Shown: positions 25,401 to 40,400 of the stretch, one piece after another
How positions within the stretch are numbered: position 1 is the stretch's first letter
Layout: each line of letters opens with the position of its first letter
Source of the DNA: Achatina immaculata
Lineage: Eukaryota > Mollusca > Gastropoda > Stylommatophora > Achatinidae
Assembly (NCBI GenBank): GCA_009760885.1
Contig: CM019700.1
Location: 692,001-756,000, forward strand
Length of the DNA stretch: 64,000 nucleotides
Direction of reading: 5' to 3'
Translations under genes and position numbers: made by a program
Notes under the pieces: model-generated
What the model was told of the DNA's origin: nothing
The model's database searches: none
What the model saw: only the letters and a program-made list of their open reading frames with translations

Positions 25401-28400
25401 GGTTGCAATATTTGTAGTTATTTCTGTTATTATTTTATTCATATAAATACTATTTTTATACTAGAAAATATTAAACATAAGATATAAATGACATTTTCTG
25501 AGTGCTTTCCTCTCAGGTATTTTGGTCTGACAATAAAGCCAACATGATCAAAACAGCAACCATTGATGGAAAATATGAAAAGACAGTCATGCTGTTCAAC
25601 AGTGGTGAGCTAACTTGTCAGCTGTCCTGTGGTGTCTAGGAACTCATTGTGATCTTGGCAGCAATAAAAACAAGGGCACTTTAGTCTAGTGACACCCGTC
25701 ATACCAGGAACAAGATAAGCTATAAATTAGTAACAAGTTCACTGGCTGACAAATTTCACAAGATCTATTTTAGCAGCAACATATGATTTTAATTAATTTA
25801 TTCAATTAATTAATTAATTAATTTATGGAAACCTATCACCCAGTGAAATGATTAATTTTCTGAAAAAAAAAACAACACAGAATGGCAGAGCAGATAACAT
25901 AATAAAATGTGGTCAACAACTGCATTTATTTTATGCAGTCTAGTTTCATATAGTGTGCATAATTTGGAAGTCTCAGTTTTAACAATTCAGTAACGTACAA
26001 GTTCACTCAAAAGTTATAAGCACAAAAACCAAGTTAAGATGATTCAATTCAAATGTAATATCCACCCTCATTTATGCATGTGAAATCTGGAAAAGAACTA
26101 AAGAAACAAACAAGTAATTAGACTCTTTCGAAAACAAATGCCTAAGGAAAATACTCGGTATAAAGTAGGCCGAATTCAAGAACATCGCAGAGATCAGACA
26201 TGAGCAAACAACGACCTGTCTCATGGTTGATCAGAAAAAGAAGATGGACATATGTCAGTCATGTCATGAGAAAAGAAACAATCAGAGAATCCCCAAACAA
26301 GCTATCAAATGGAACACAACAGGCCAAAGAAAAAGAGGTCGACCACATGAAACTCTAAAGAGGACATTGTTGAGAGAAGCCTGTTCAGTGGGCATAACAT
26401 CCCTCGATGAGACTGAAAAACTCACCGAAGACAGGACATCTTGGCGAACTACCATGCAGGCCCTATGTGACATTTAGCTGCACAGGAAGGATGTAAGATG
26501 TAATGTACAAGTACTGTATATAGAATATAGATTACTGAATGACTATGTGTTCAAGAAACCTAAATGTAATGGAGTAAGCAATGATGCAGTGGTAACTGCA
26601 CCACCTGGATTTATACTGCTGACAGTAGCAAGTGAGCAAAGAAGAGATGCGGCTTGTCTTACCTACAGATTATACTGAATCACTTGCAGAATTTATTCCA
26701 TGTACCTTCTTTACTTTTCTTGGATAAACATTTTTTCCTGAGGTATAAGCAAAAGTGTCAGCAAAGTATTTAAAATTTTTAACATCCCAGAGTATACTGA
26801 TTGGACTTCTCAGAACATTCCACAATATGCACTGGTGTCAACTGTATTGCTATCACAGCTACTAAAATTCTTACTATAGTGTTGTAGGAAACTGCTGTAA
26901 CTGTGATTTGGTTTGTTGGTACCAAACACTATTACACTCTTGAAATATAGAAGTTATATCAGATTGGCAATTAGTAATAGTGGCTTGTATGAATTATCTG
27001 AGTGAACTAATAAATCAAGCTTTAAAGCCAATGATAAGTCAATTCCGACCTTTTTTTTTTTTCATCATCATCATCATCAGGTGCTGTGCTGACTGGCGTT
27101 GGCTATTATGCTTCTCCAGAGTACTCGATCTTTCATGCAGGCCATTAGCTCAGTTGGTGATCTCCTCTCACACCATCCCTTCAGACTGTCCAGTATCATT
27201 TCTATTGGTCTTCCCCTGGCTCCTCTCCCCTCTGTTTTTCCTGTTATAATATTTTCAATGCCCCCTCTTCTCACTGCATGTCCTATGAAAGTACGTTGTC
27301 TCTTTCTTATTTTTTGTACAATATTTTTTATATCTCCAGCTCTTCTCAGACATACTCCATTAGTTATTTTTGCTGTCCAGGGAACTCACAACATTCTTCT
27401 AATAAAACCACATTTCTGCTGGCTATTGTCCATGATTCACTTTCCTATAACAAGATAGGTTCAATATAGCATTTTAGGACTCATTTTCTAACATTCATTG
27501 ATAAGGATGTGTTGCATAATATGTTTCTCTTTCTCTGAAATGCAGTCTTTGCTTGACCTATTCTGTTCTTAATTTCTGTTCTGCATTTCCCACCTGAAGT
27601 TATTACTGCTCCAAGGTATTTGAATTTCTGCACCTGCTTTAGAATAGTTCCGTTTAATTTTATGCTGCATTTTGGTGGATTCTGTTTCTTAGATATAACC
27701 ATAGTCTCTGTCTTTTTGATGTTCATAGTTAGGACTTTCTGTTCACTTTCTATGGTGACCTTTTTTTAGCCAGGTTGAAATTAGCCAAGCTAAAGTAATG
27801 CTGCAGCCAATTCCCACCAATGGGCAAGAAGGATATGATCTGGGCAGCTTTAGTTCACAAGTCCTAACAATTCTGCATTTGTTCTACTGCAGCTACCTTT
27901 GCTGTCAAATTATTATTCTGGCTATTAATCTACCAACATTAGTTCAGCTGCCAAATGTTGCCTCATTACCATAGTTGCTACAAGCCACTCTCTTAGTACT
28001 GCTCCTGTCCTAGTGTCACTACATTAGAAACTAAAATTTGATGAAATAAATACTTAATTTCCATCACCATCATAACAGTATTTTTCCTTCTTCTGATTAG
28101 CATCATTGTGTGATGGCCTGGCAGCAGATTACATCAACAAACTCTTGTTCTTCACTGACACTGGGAGGAATGTCATTGGTGTTGTGAGCATGCTCAACTA
28201 CAGCCTGTTTACAAACATAGTCACCACTTCCTTGGATGAACCACGTGGCATTGTGGTGTCTCCAAGCCAAGGGTAAAAGAAACTGTAGTCTTATATCCAA
28301 AATTCTACGTCGGGTGAGAACATGGATTGTTTATTTGCTAAGCATGTACCCGCTGCATAGATCTCTTAAGGTTATGGTCAGTGGTTTGAATCTGGTCAAA

Positions 28401-31400
28401 GGTCACTCAGCGGTAGAAATGAGTACTTGGCTTATTCTATAGCTGGGGAAGGAAAAAAAACGGGCGGACTACATCACTCTCTCTGCTGTTCCAACAAGTC
28501 AAGGAAAAAATGGGCACTGACATCATATCACCTAGGGGCCTCTGTAGCAAGAAAGAGGTACCTTCACCTTTTTATATGGCTGATGAGCAAAAGGCAGTGA
28601 GTTTAAATTTCAACTTGGTTGAATTTTTCCACAAACTTGTGCAGTCTACATCTTGCAGTTTGACGTTTTGAAAATGGGAGGAATATTTTCTTATAAGATG
28701 AGGCCCATTGGGGTATAGTGTGCACTTGATCATAGATGAGGCCCATTGGGGTATAGTGTGCACTTGATCATCAGTGTATTAAGAAAAATATAACATTCAT
28801 GTAAAAATGTCCTGAATATTTAAGATTATTTTAAAATTGAAAGTAGTTGAATGCAAGAAATATAAAATAATACAGCCAATAGTACACTTATTTGAATGCT
28901 CAGAAAATGTAACTATAATATAGGCAATTTTTTTTTTTTTGTTGCTTCGCTTGCAGCCTAATTTATTGGTCAGACTGGGGAGTCAAAGCACAAATAGAGA
29001 AAGCAAACATGGATGGAAGCAACAGAGAGACACTTGTTGATTTTGGAACAACGGCTTGGCCAAATGGTTTAGCCCTAGATCTGCAAGGTTTGTTAGTGAT
29101 GATGTTACTGTCCTCTCATTTGAGAACAGTTTTAACATTTTATGATTGATAATTCTGTGTATATTTAAAGGAGTACTTTTATTAAGAATTTCAACACATC
29201 AACAGTGCAGAAGCAAAAGCCAGAAGAAAACTAGCCATATTAAGAAAATTAAGTGGAACCACATGGGGAGCTAGTGAAAGAATCCTCAAGAATGTATATC
29301 AGAAAAGTACTCTACCACATTTAGAATATGGCTCAACATCTTGGTGCACAGCATCAAACACTACGCTGCATAATCTAGACAAGGTTCAAAATCAGTCACT
29401 ACGGATTATCACAGGTGCCATGACGTCCATACCAATAGTAGAAATGCAGAAAATAGTTGGTGTTCAAGTGCTAAAGGAACATAGAGACACAAAGGTCATG
29501 ACCATGGGAGAGAAATTCCTTAGCTCTGTAAGCCATCCCCTGAAGGAGAGATTCAATAACTTGGCATTAAAACAGCTTAAAAGAAGCAGCTTCATTCACC
29601 AGGCCAAGCGTATGCGTAAGCTGATACCTGACCTTCCAACTGTAGTCGCTCCATTATCATCTGTACCAGAGCATACACCATGGAAAGAAGCAGGTTATAC
29701 ACAAATAACTATTCAGACTGAAGTGAAAGGTGTGCAGAATGGTGAGATGCAAAGCAGCCTTGTAAGATCAACAGCCACACTTAGTGTGCTAGATGACAAA
29801 TATCCATGTGACATCTGGATACGTGTGTATACAGATGGATCTGCACACAATGCCATAAAGAATGGAGGGGCAGGAGCACATATTGAATATCCAAACAACA
29901 CCACTGACAAGATTTCCATACCCACTGGTAAATACTGCAACAACTTTGATGCAGAAGTTAGGGCAATTATTGCTGCAGTTGAAAAACTATCAGACTCCAG
30001 AATTGATACATGTCCTGTAGTAATTCTCACAGATGCAAGATCAGTACTGGAAGCTCTTCAGTGCAACAAACTACCAGACCTTAAGGATGCCTTGTCAAAA
30101 ATTGGCTTACAACATGGAGTCACTTTGCAATGGATTCCCTCCCACTGTGGGATACCAGGCAATGAGAAAGCTGACCATCTGGCCAAAGAGGGCACTGAAA
30201 TGGAGCAACCAGACATACCAATCACCTATAATCAGAAGAAAAGCATGATAAAAACCTACAGGAAGCCACAAACACCACCACATGATGACTATCACATGCT
30301 AAACAGAAAGGAAGAAGTCACCATCTTCCATCTCCGAACAGGACACACCCGACTCCGAAGTCATATATATACAAAGTTTAAGGTGGTACTACTAATCTAT
30401 GTACATGTGCCCAGGTGCCCCAAACTATGGAACATATCCTCCAGAACTGCACCAACTATGAAACACTGAGAAATAATTACTGGCCCAGTGAAACCACTAA
30501 AGAAGATAAGCTCTACGGTTCCATACATGAATTACAAAAAACAGTGAAATTTATCCAAGAGACAGGACTGCAGATATAGACGGACAATGCGAACGAAGAA
30601 GAAGAAGGAGAAGAAGAAGATTAAGAATTTAATTTTAAAAAAAAAAGATTTATAGCTGGAAACCTTTTGTAACTTCAGAAAAGTACATGAAAAGATATAT
30701 CTTTCCCCCATGCATACCCTTGAACAGTGATTACTGTTATTTTACAGAGCAGATCCAAATTCTCTTCACATGAAGTTGGTCTTTATGTTGTTCTCCATTT
30801 ATACTGAATGCTGTCTTAGCTATGTTGAATACTGTCTTAGCAAAGCTGAATGCTGTTGCTGCTATGTTGAATACTGTCCTAGCAATGCTGAATGCTGGTG
30901 CTGCTATGTTGAATACTGTCCTAGCAATGCTGAATGCTGGTGCTGCTATGTTGAATGCTGTCCTAGCAATGCTGAATGCTGTTGATGCTATGTTGAATGC
31001 TGTCCTAGCAATGCTAAATGCTGTTGCTGCTATGTTGAATGCTTCTGTGGTTCTGTGCCCGGATGTCTTTGTTAGCTTTCTTTTTTTTTTTTAATCACTC
31101 CTTCATGTGTTTGTGACGTGACTGTTTTAGTGACAGTGTTTGGGTCTTTTCAGGAAACATGACCAGTCCATTTTGAGGGTCTCTTTTTTGGTATAATTAT
31201 GTGCATGTCTTTATGACCGCTTTGAGTAAATTGGTCTCTTATTACCTATGATCTATGACCAGAAGATATTCAAAGTCTTTCTCAGTCAGGTTGTGAGGAA
31301 TGAGGGCAGTTTAGTGATCTCCTATTCTGGCTGTTATTTTTCACCATTCTTCTACATGTAGGTGCAGTCTTCAGAGAATAATTAATTGTGGTACTGAATA

Positions 31401-34400
31401 TGTGTATGTATGTGTATGTATGTGTTTGTGTGCGTGTGTGCTTTTTCACATAAATTTTCATTTATGAATGAGTGCATGTGATGGTGGTGTAGTGCTTAGT
31501 ACACTCACCTGACAACCAGATGATCCCCAGATTTGATTGATCATTAGGATGGAATCCTGCCTTGAACTGAACAACACTAGGGTTGACCCACTGTCAGGAA
31601 ATGGCTAAAGGGGGTTTCTCTAGGAAAGTAAGGAAGGTGAGGGCAGGTGCTGGTTTCCCTGCCTTCCAATGCTCCTGTTTAAAACAGTGAAGGATGTAAC
31701 ATTTCACACTCCTACAGCATGCAAATGCCATTTTATACATATATAACAATGCTGGGTGGGACTTCCCTAGTTTTATTTCATTGGACTTAAGTATTTATTG
31801 CATTGTTGATTCTGGTGTATTAATTTCTTTTAATTTAATTATGAATTAATTTAAATAACAGTAGCTTCACTGACAAATTGTGTTAAAGTATAACAGCCTT
31901 TCATATCATGTAATGTAAGTGTAAGTATTGACTATAAAATGTGAAAGTATGGCAGAAGCAAGCTTAAATATATAATGTAGCAAAAATATTGTCCAGAAAA
32001 CAAGCTCTTCTGGGTTGATGCTCATGCGGACAGAATAAGTGTGATGGACTTGGGAAGCCGTAAAATTATGACCCTGATCGAGGAGCCTGAGGCGCACTAC
32101 TTTTCTGTGGATGTTATTGGGGAATATCTGTATGTCACAGACTGGAAGACCAAGTGAGTTTATGAAAACATGAGTGACAATGAGGTACAAGCGTTGAGAA
32201 CTGAGTGTCAGGATGTTGTGGAAGAATAATGTAGAATTCATTGTAGCAAACATTTTGTAGCTGTGATAGGAAATATATCTTCATAATCATCCTGTGCCTT
32301 CTTCCTTTGGAAGTTTGACTGCACTGGCTTTCCATCTTGCTCTGTCCCTTGTTTAAACATTGTACCAGGCCAATATGAATCCCATCCATTGCTTCATTTT
32401 GTTTACCTACTTATTTTGTTGTCATTTGCTGGTTCTTTTTCCTTCAACTTTCCCCTCAAATATGGTTTTCATTATTGTATTATGCCGCTTTATATGACCA
32501 AAATATTATAGGAAGCACAAAAGTTATTCATAAACTATTATACAGTGTAATCCCATTCCATGTACTATGGTATTAGAGGATATAGTGTTAGTGTCCTTAT
32601 TATCCTTGACCTGTCAGCAAAGGACAAACTATATAATTAGTGTATAAGTATATAACTATACACGAAGCACTGCAGTAAAGGTGTGATACAGAATGTATAA
32701 ACTAGGAAAAATGTAGGAACGGCTTTATTACTTAACAACTACAAAGTTGTGACGTTTTGGCGTGAGCCTTAATCATACAAAAACATACAGGATGAAGAAA
32801 TAGAGAGAGGAAATAAAGTATATGATTCACATGAATACTATTAAAAAGAAAAAAAAATGTTATTAAGAGTACTTAGCTATAAATTGTAAGGTGTGACTTG
32901 TCAGGAATTCCTGACACACATCGCTGGACAAGTCACACCTTACAATTTATAGCTAAGTACTCTTTATAACATTTTTTTTTCTTTTTAATAGTATTCATGT
33001 GAATCATATACTTTATTTCCTCTTTCTATTTCTTCATCCTGTATGTTTTTGTATGATTAAGGCTCACGCTGAAACATCACAGCTTTGTAGTTGTTAAGTA
33101 ATAAAGCTGTTCCTACATTTTTCCTAGTTTATACAAGGGACAAACTGGTCATTATCATGCCAGGTCACTTTTTTCCCTAGCTACAGGAGAAGCTAAATGC
33201 TAATTTTTACAGTTGGGTTGTCAGGAGCATATCTAACCAGAACTGAAACCATTGACCAATGTGAGACGTATGCATTGCATTAACCATCTTTTATGAATGA
33301 TGACTTTATGAATCACTATGTAGATCCTGAGAATGAGGTAAAACAAAAGGATGCAACAGAAAAACTATTAGCTTATCCAATGATGGAAGAAAAATTTCAA
33401 AATAATCGAAGAGAGTTCCAAACTTATTTGCTGACCTTGTTACTTTTAGTACAATTTATTATTTTTACAGAAGAAATGTTGCAGTCTTTATCCTAGTATA
33501 GAATACTCATTGGTCAAACTAAGGTGCAGTGCAGTGAGGCAATACAGACTGTGGGTAGTGTAAAGATTATGCATAGAGAATATGACAATTACATGGTCAT
33601 TAATGAAGAACACATGTAGTAGACTGGTTATAAAGCAAATTGTGACATGGATATTTTCAATTAATTTTTAGCTATCTTCGACGAATGAACAAAAAGGGTG
33701 GGAAACTAACACAGTTTGGAGATGCACAGTTTACACGATTATATGGCATTAGAGGATATAACTCTTCAGAATCATTTAAAGGTTGGTATGGTAGAGTCTT
33801 AATGTTCATCACTGCCAACAGGCAACAGAAAATTGGAAAAAGAAAGACTGAACATGTAGTGAATTTTATATAAATCTAGTGAGATTCTGAAATTTTGTTG
33901 CAGCAATAAAGTAGGAGGCTTTACATTTTTCTCAACAAAGAGTCATATAGAAGAAGAAGACCAGATATTCAGTATGATAAATATGTTCTCAGATATTCAA
34001 GACATAGAACAGTACTGCTTTTACTAAGTGAACAAATTTAACTCTGAATTTAATAGAGCTGGTTACCATTGATCATTAAACACATGTTATAGGAGTGTTT
34101 GCCTGAGCACTCCAATCAAGTCTTTGCTGCTGCCTGGTTCCTATTTACAACATTTTGGTAGTCTATAAGCCCTTGAGATCATAGTAAAATTCATACCTGA
34201 AACTGGATTAACTATCTAAAATTGACCAAATTGAAGAAGAAGAAAGAAGAAAGAAAAAGAAGAAAGAAGGAAGAAGGAAGAAGAAGAACCTATATTTCAT
34301 CAACTCATCAACGCACTACAGAGTGATGTTCCAGCTGATTTTCATTTCTCAGCCGTGGAAGCAGCAAACTACCCATTTCTGTAGCTGGGTAACTGAAGTA

Positions 34401-37400
34401 TTTCTTGCTGAATTCAATTAACTTCATCAAGAGAAATGAATGTACTGCTTACTTTACTGCTTAGGCCATTATTGGATGTAATTTGTGATAAAATGTTACA
34501 GTCAAGAATAATTACATCATACAGCCATTGATTCATTCATTTAGTACTGATGACCATCATGATGGAGTGAAGACTGTGTTGGATTCTGCAGTAATGAAAT
34601 ATCAGCAAATTTATTAGCTGAAAGATTCATTCTGGTTTGTATAAATGCAAGTGTCGATGGGGGATGACATTAGAATTATTTAAATGTTGTTCTTGTGAAC
34701 AACCTTTGTAACAGTAATAAAAATGACATGGTCAAATCCTTTGAATAATAAGAAAGGGATATGATGAAATTAACAAAGACATCTCCTGCAAAACTGTCCT
34801 GTCTTCTGAACATTTTGGAATGTGCTGAGGACAGTTTGATTGTTGCCACTTTGGCATAATTCTAGGATTTTCAAAAAGGAATTAAGAGTTTATTGTACAA
34901 TGGGAATGATAAATAAAAATCTTATCCTTTTAAATAAAATTGACACTATAATTTTTTTCAGACAGTGGCAAATAATTCTTATCTTATATCTTATATTCTT
35001 CCCGTGCCGTTAAATGTCATATAGGGCTCGCAAGGTAGTTCGCCAGTTTTTCCTGTCCTTGGCGAGTCTTTCAACCTCATCAAGGGATTTTATGCCTGTT
35101 AATGTGGCCTCTCTTAACAAAATCCTCTTCAGAGTTTCACATGGTTTGCCTCTTTTTCTTTGGACTGTTGTGTTCCATTTGATAGCTTGTTTTGGGATTC
35201 TCTGATCATTTCGTCTCATCATGTGACCAACATATGTCCATCTCCTTTTTCTGATCACCCATGAGACTGGTTGTTGTTCAGTCATCTGTCTTATCTCTGC
35301 ATTGTTCTTGAATTCATTCCACTTGATGCTGAGTATTTTCCTTAGGCATTTGTTTTCAAAAGAGTCTAATTTCTTGTCTATTTCTTTAGTTGTTTTCCAG
35401 CTTTCTCATGCATAAATGAGGGTGGATATTACATTTGAATTGAATAGTCTTAACTTGGTTTTTGTGCTTATAACTTTTGAATTCCATATGTTCTCAAGAT
35501 TCTTGAAGATCAATGCTGCTTTTGCAATTCTAATTCTAACTTCCTTTCTGGTGTCACCATCCTGGTCTATGTAGCTGCCAAGGTATGCAAATTGATTGAC
35601 TTCTTCAATATCTGTCCCTTCTATGTGTATTTTTCCATTTTGATTAATGGGTATTTTCATTATTTTTGTTTTGTCCTTGTTAATTTCAAGTCCTGTTTTG
35701 CTAGCCAGTGAAGACAGGCTATCTGTTTTTTCTTGCATGGAATTCACATTGTTACTGATAAGAGTTATGTCATCAGCAAAATCAAGATCTTCTAGTTGGG
35801 TCCTATGTACCCAGTCAGTATCTGTGTTACCTGTGCAGCATTTTTTCATTATGAAGTCTGTTGTAATTCCAAAAAGCAAAGGAGACAGTATACATCCTTG
35901 TTTCACACCTGTTTCAATCTGGAACCATTCATTCAACCTTTTTTCTGTTTTGACTGCGCAAACATATCCATTGTAGAAGTCCTTAATGATGTTGACAGTT
36001 TTAGATGGTATTCCATATAGACTTAAAATTCTCCATCTGAATCCTTGTGTATGTTATCAAATGCCTTTATAAAGTCTATGAAGTTCAGTATTAAATGGTT
36101 TCTGCTTTTAAATATGTTCTTCAAGTATTATTCTTAGAGTAATGATCTCATTGAGACAGCTTCTTCCTTTTCAAAATCCTGCTTGTTCTTCTCTCATTGC
36201 TGTATCCACTATATCTTTAAGTCTATTCAAAATGACCTTGCAAAATACTTTGACACAGCTGATATTAAGGTTACTCCTTTCCAATTGTTACAGTCACTAA
36301 GGTTGCCTTTTTTTGATATTTAACAATGATTTCTTTTTTCCATTTAGAAGGGACCGTTTCTTCTTTTCAAATCTTGTTAAACATTCTCTGTAGTTGTCTC
36401 ATGTTGTCACTATTGATATCTTTTAACATTTCGGGTGTTATTTCTTCACCTGCAGCTTTTTTTGTTAGCCATTAAATTCACTGCTGTTTCAGTTTCATGC
36501 AATTTAATTTTATCTAGCTTAGCATTTAGTTGTGGGGCTGGTAAGTCGGTTTCAAGGTTTAACAATTCTTTTGAGTGTGGTCGATTAAGTATTTCTTGGA
36601 AGTGTTCAGCCCATCTTTGCTTTTGGTCTTTAGTTGATGTTAATAGGGTTTCCAGTTTTGCTAAGGATTAGTCTATTTCTTTGTATGTTGCTTTTGCCAT
36701 ATCTTTTTGAAGATTTGTTTTTACATTCAACATGTCTAATTTGACTGCTCATCTTTTATGTATGTACTTCTATGTGTTTTCTGATATTCATGCTTACCAT
36801 ATGAAAATAACTGCATATAAAAAATGCTTATATATAACAAATTCAGTCACAGATTTTGAACTGAATTTTGACAGTTCCGTGAAATATTTATACCACAAGA
36901 ATGAGTGAATTTATTAAAGAAATGTGATAACATTCAAAAATTAAACCATGTTATTTATGTTTCTTACTTTCAAATGTCAAAATGTGCATCACTAGCCACA
37001 ATTTGGAAACCCCTTCACTATAGAATCAAACCAACAGCATACAAATTGAAAACTATTTTGCTTGACCTCTGTAATAATTTATTCAATTTGAATATAATAT
37101 TACAGGCATCAGTATTTGTGTAACCAGTGCATGTGAGCATCTGTGTCTACCAAAGGCCAGCAACCTGTTTACTTGTCGATGTACCCAGGGCTATATCGAA
37201 CATGGCCCATACTGCATAAAACGTGAGTCTGAACACATGAAGTGTGTAAAACTGAATGAAATTTTGTTGAAGGCATATCCTGAGTGTTGCTTGTGAGGAA
37301 TATTCTTGACCAGGGGTGGCCAAGCAATGGCTCACAAGCTACATGCTTCTCTTTGAGATATGATGTGCTGCTCATGAAAGTGTGTTGGCTGAAATCTTTT

Positions 37401-40400
37401 TTTTTTTTTTTTTTGTGTGAACATCGCAGTTAATATAAGAAGTAAACAAAAATAATTTTCAAGCTTTATAATTACTTACTGAGCAAAGTTCCTTCTAAGA
37501 TTTTGTGGTTAATGCACAAAATCTTTAACCCATGTGCAAAGATATTCTAAAAAAGTATTTTGTATACACATCTGTGTTGTAACATCAAATTACAAAGTAT
37601 AATTTAAAGTTCTCATAGAAAAAAATATTAAAATCTAAAACAAAATCAGGTAATAAAACTCGGATAGCATATCATATTTTTCTTCAGTGCTACTGAAGCA
37701 CAAAAAAAAATTAAAAGTATCACTTTTATTACTTTTGGGCAGCATATACAATTTCATGTGCAGCATGATAGTTTGTGTGTGTGGCTGCAATGCTGTGCAG
37801 CTTAGAGGAACATTGTTCTGAATGTAAACTGAGATTCCACTCAACAGCCTTGGCCCCAGGGGTACGACCCTTGTTCCTTATATGTGTATGTACACACACA
37901 CATGCATAAACACATACAACATAACACAACATGGCCCATCCCACCCTAACCACATTCCTTGTTACACTTCCTTCCAACTGTCAGACATTTGAACTTTATC
38001 TCATGTGGCTCTTAACCTAATCCAGTTTGACTACCCATTTTCTTTGACTGTGACATTTAGTTGAGCAGTTATTATACTGATTTGTTTTTTCATTAATTAA
38101 TCTTTTAAAAAAGTACTTTTGGAAGTGACTTAAATAACAGGTTTTTCAAAAGATTTATTTCACCATTATCTCTTAATCTTTAATTCCTGCATCACTAAAT
38201 CTAGTTTATTTTATTGTAATGTAACTTTTTCTTCTTCTTTGTACACATTGTCTGTCTATATCTGCAGTCCTGTCTCTCTGATAAATTTCACTGTTTTTTT
38301 GTAATTCATGCCATACAGCTTATCTTCTTTAGTGGTTTCGCTGGGCCAGTAATTACTTCTTAGTGTCTCATAGTTGGTGCAGTTCTGGAGGAGATGTTCC
38401 ACAGTTTGGGGCACCTGGGCACATGTACAAAGAATAGTAATACCAACCTTAAACTTTGTCCTGTTCGGAGATGGAAAATGGTGACTTGTTCCTTTCTGTT
38501 TAGCATGTGATAGTCATCATGTGGTGGTGTTTGTGGCTTCCTGTAGGTTTTTAATCATGCTTTTCTTCTGATTATAGGTGGTCGGTATGTCTGATTGCTC
38601 CATTTCTGTGCCTTCTTTGGCCAGAAAGTCAGCTTTCTCATTGCCTGGTATCCCACAATGGGAGGGAATCCACTGCAAAGTGACTATGTTGTGAGTCAAT
38701 TTTTGCAAACCGATCCTTAAGGCCTGGTAGTTTGTTGCACTGAAGAGCTTCCAGTACTGATCTTTGCATCTGTGAGAATTACTGTGGGGCACATATCAAT
38801 TCTGGAGTCTGATAGTTTTTCAATCGCAGCAATAGTTGCCCCAACTTCTGCATCATAGTTGTTGCAGTATTTTCCAGTAGGTATGGAAATCTTGTCTTGT
38901 CAGTGATGTTGTTTAGATATTCAGTATGTGCTCCTGCCCCTCCATTCTTTATGGTATTATGTGCAGATCCGTCTGTATACACACATATCCAGGTGTCACA
39001 TGGATATTTGTTATCTAGCAAACTATGTGTGGTTGTTGATCTTAAACAACTGCTTTGTATCTCACCATTCTGCACACTCTTCACTTCAGTTTGAATAGTT
39101 ATTTGTGCACAATCTGCTTCTTTCCATGGTGTATGCTCTAGTACAGGTGATAATAGAGAAACTACAGCTGGAAATCGAGGTATCAGCTTATGCATATGAT
39201 TAGCCTGATGAATGAAGCTTCTTCTTTTAAGCCATCTTAGTGCAACGTTATTGAATCTCTCCTTCAGGGGATGGCTTAACAGCTGAGGAATTTCTCTTCC
39301 AAAGTTATGACCTATGTGTCTCTACATTCTTTTAGCCTTGAACACCAACTATTTTCTGCATTTCTAATACTGCACCTGTGATAATCCGTAGCGACTGATT
39401 TTCTACCTTGTCTAGATTATGCAGCATAGTATTTGATGCTGTGCACCAAGATGTTGAGCCATATTCTAAATGTGGTAGAGTACTTTTCTGATATACATTC
39501 TTGAGGATTCTTTCACTAGCTCCCTATGTGGTTCCACTCAGTTTTCTTAATATGACTAGTTTTCTTCTGCCTTTTGCTTCTGTGCTGCTGATGTGTTGCT
39601 TCCAGGTCAGTTTTGAGTCAAGAGTCATTCCTAAGTAAGTGGGTTGGTTGTCCATCCTTAAGGATATTTCATTTACAAAGATCTTACCTGCTTTCTGTTT
39701 AGATGAGAGAGTGAACAGAGTGGTACTTGATTTCCCTGTGTTGATACTTACACACCATTTGTTTGTCCATGATGTCAAGATGTCTGCTGCTCTTTGGAGT
39801 CTCTGTGTAGCAACTGTCGCTTGTTCATCTGTACACCACATGACCAGATCATCTGCATACAGTGCCGTTTTGATTCCATAGGGAAGTTCCTTGACCAGGC
39901 CATTAATGAATACCAGGAATAGTGTAGGTGAAAGGACTGCTCCCTGTGGTACGCCATGTCACAGCAGTACTTTCTGGCTTTTGTTATCATCCATTACTAC
40001 TCTTGCTCTTCTATTGTGTAAATAGGACTTTATCCAGTTGTACAGTCTTCCATTCACATTTCATTTTCTTAGTTTCCACAGCAGACTTTCTTTAAATACT
40101 TTATCAAAGGCTTTCCTCGGGTCTATCCATGCTGCTAATACAAGATTTTTTTCTTGGAATGCGTCCTCAGTATCTTGAAGAGATAGGTCACTTGATCTTC
40201 TGCACTGTAGTACTGTTAATCCTGCTTGTTGTAGAATGAGAAATTTTTCACTTTCTAGGTACCATTTTAGCCTCAGGTCAATGATGTGTTCCATCATTTT
40301 GCATAGGCATCTAGTAAGACTGATTGGCCTGTAGCTGGAGGCTATATCGCTGTTTTTCCCTGACTTTAGCAGTGGTACCATGCTTGCTTCCTTCCAGATT

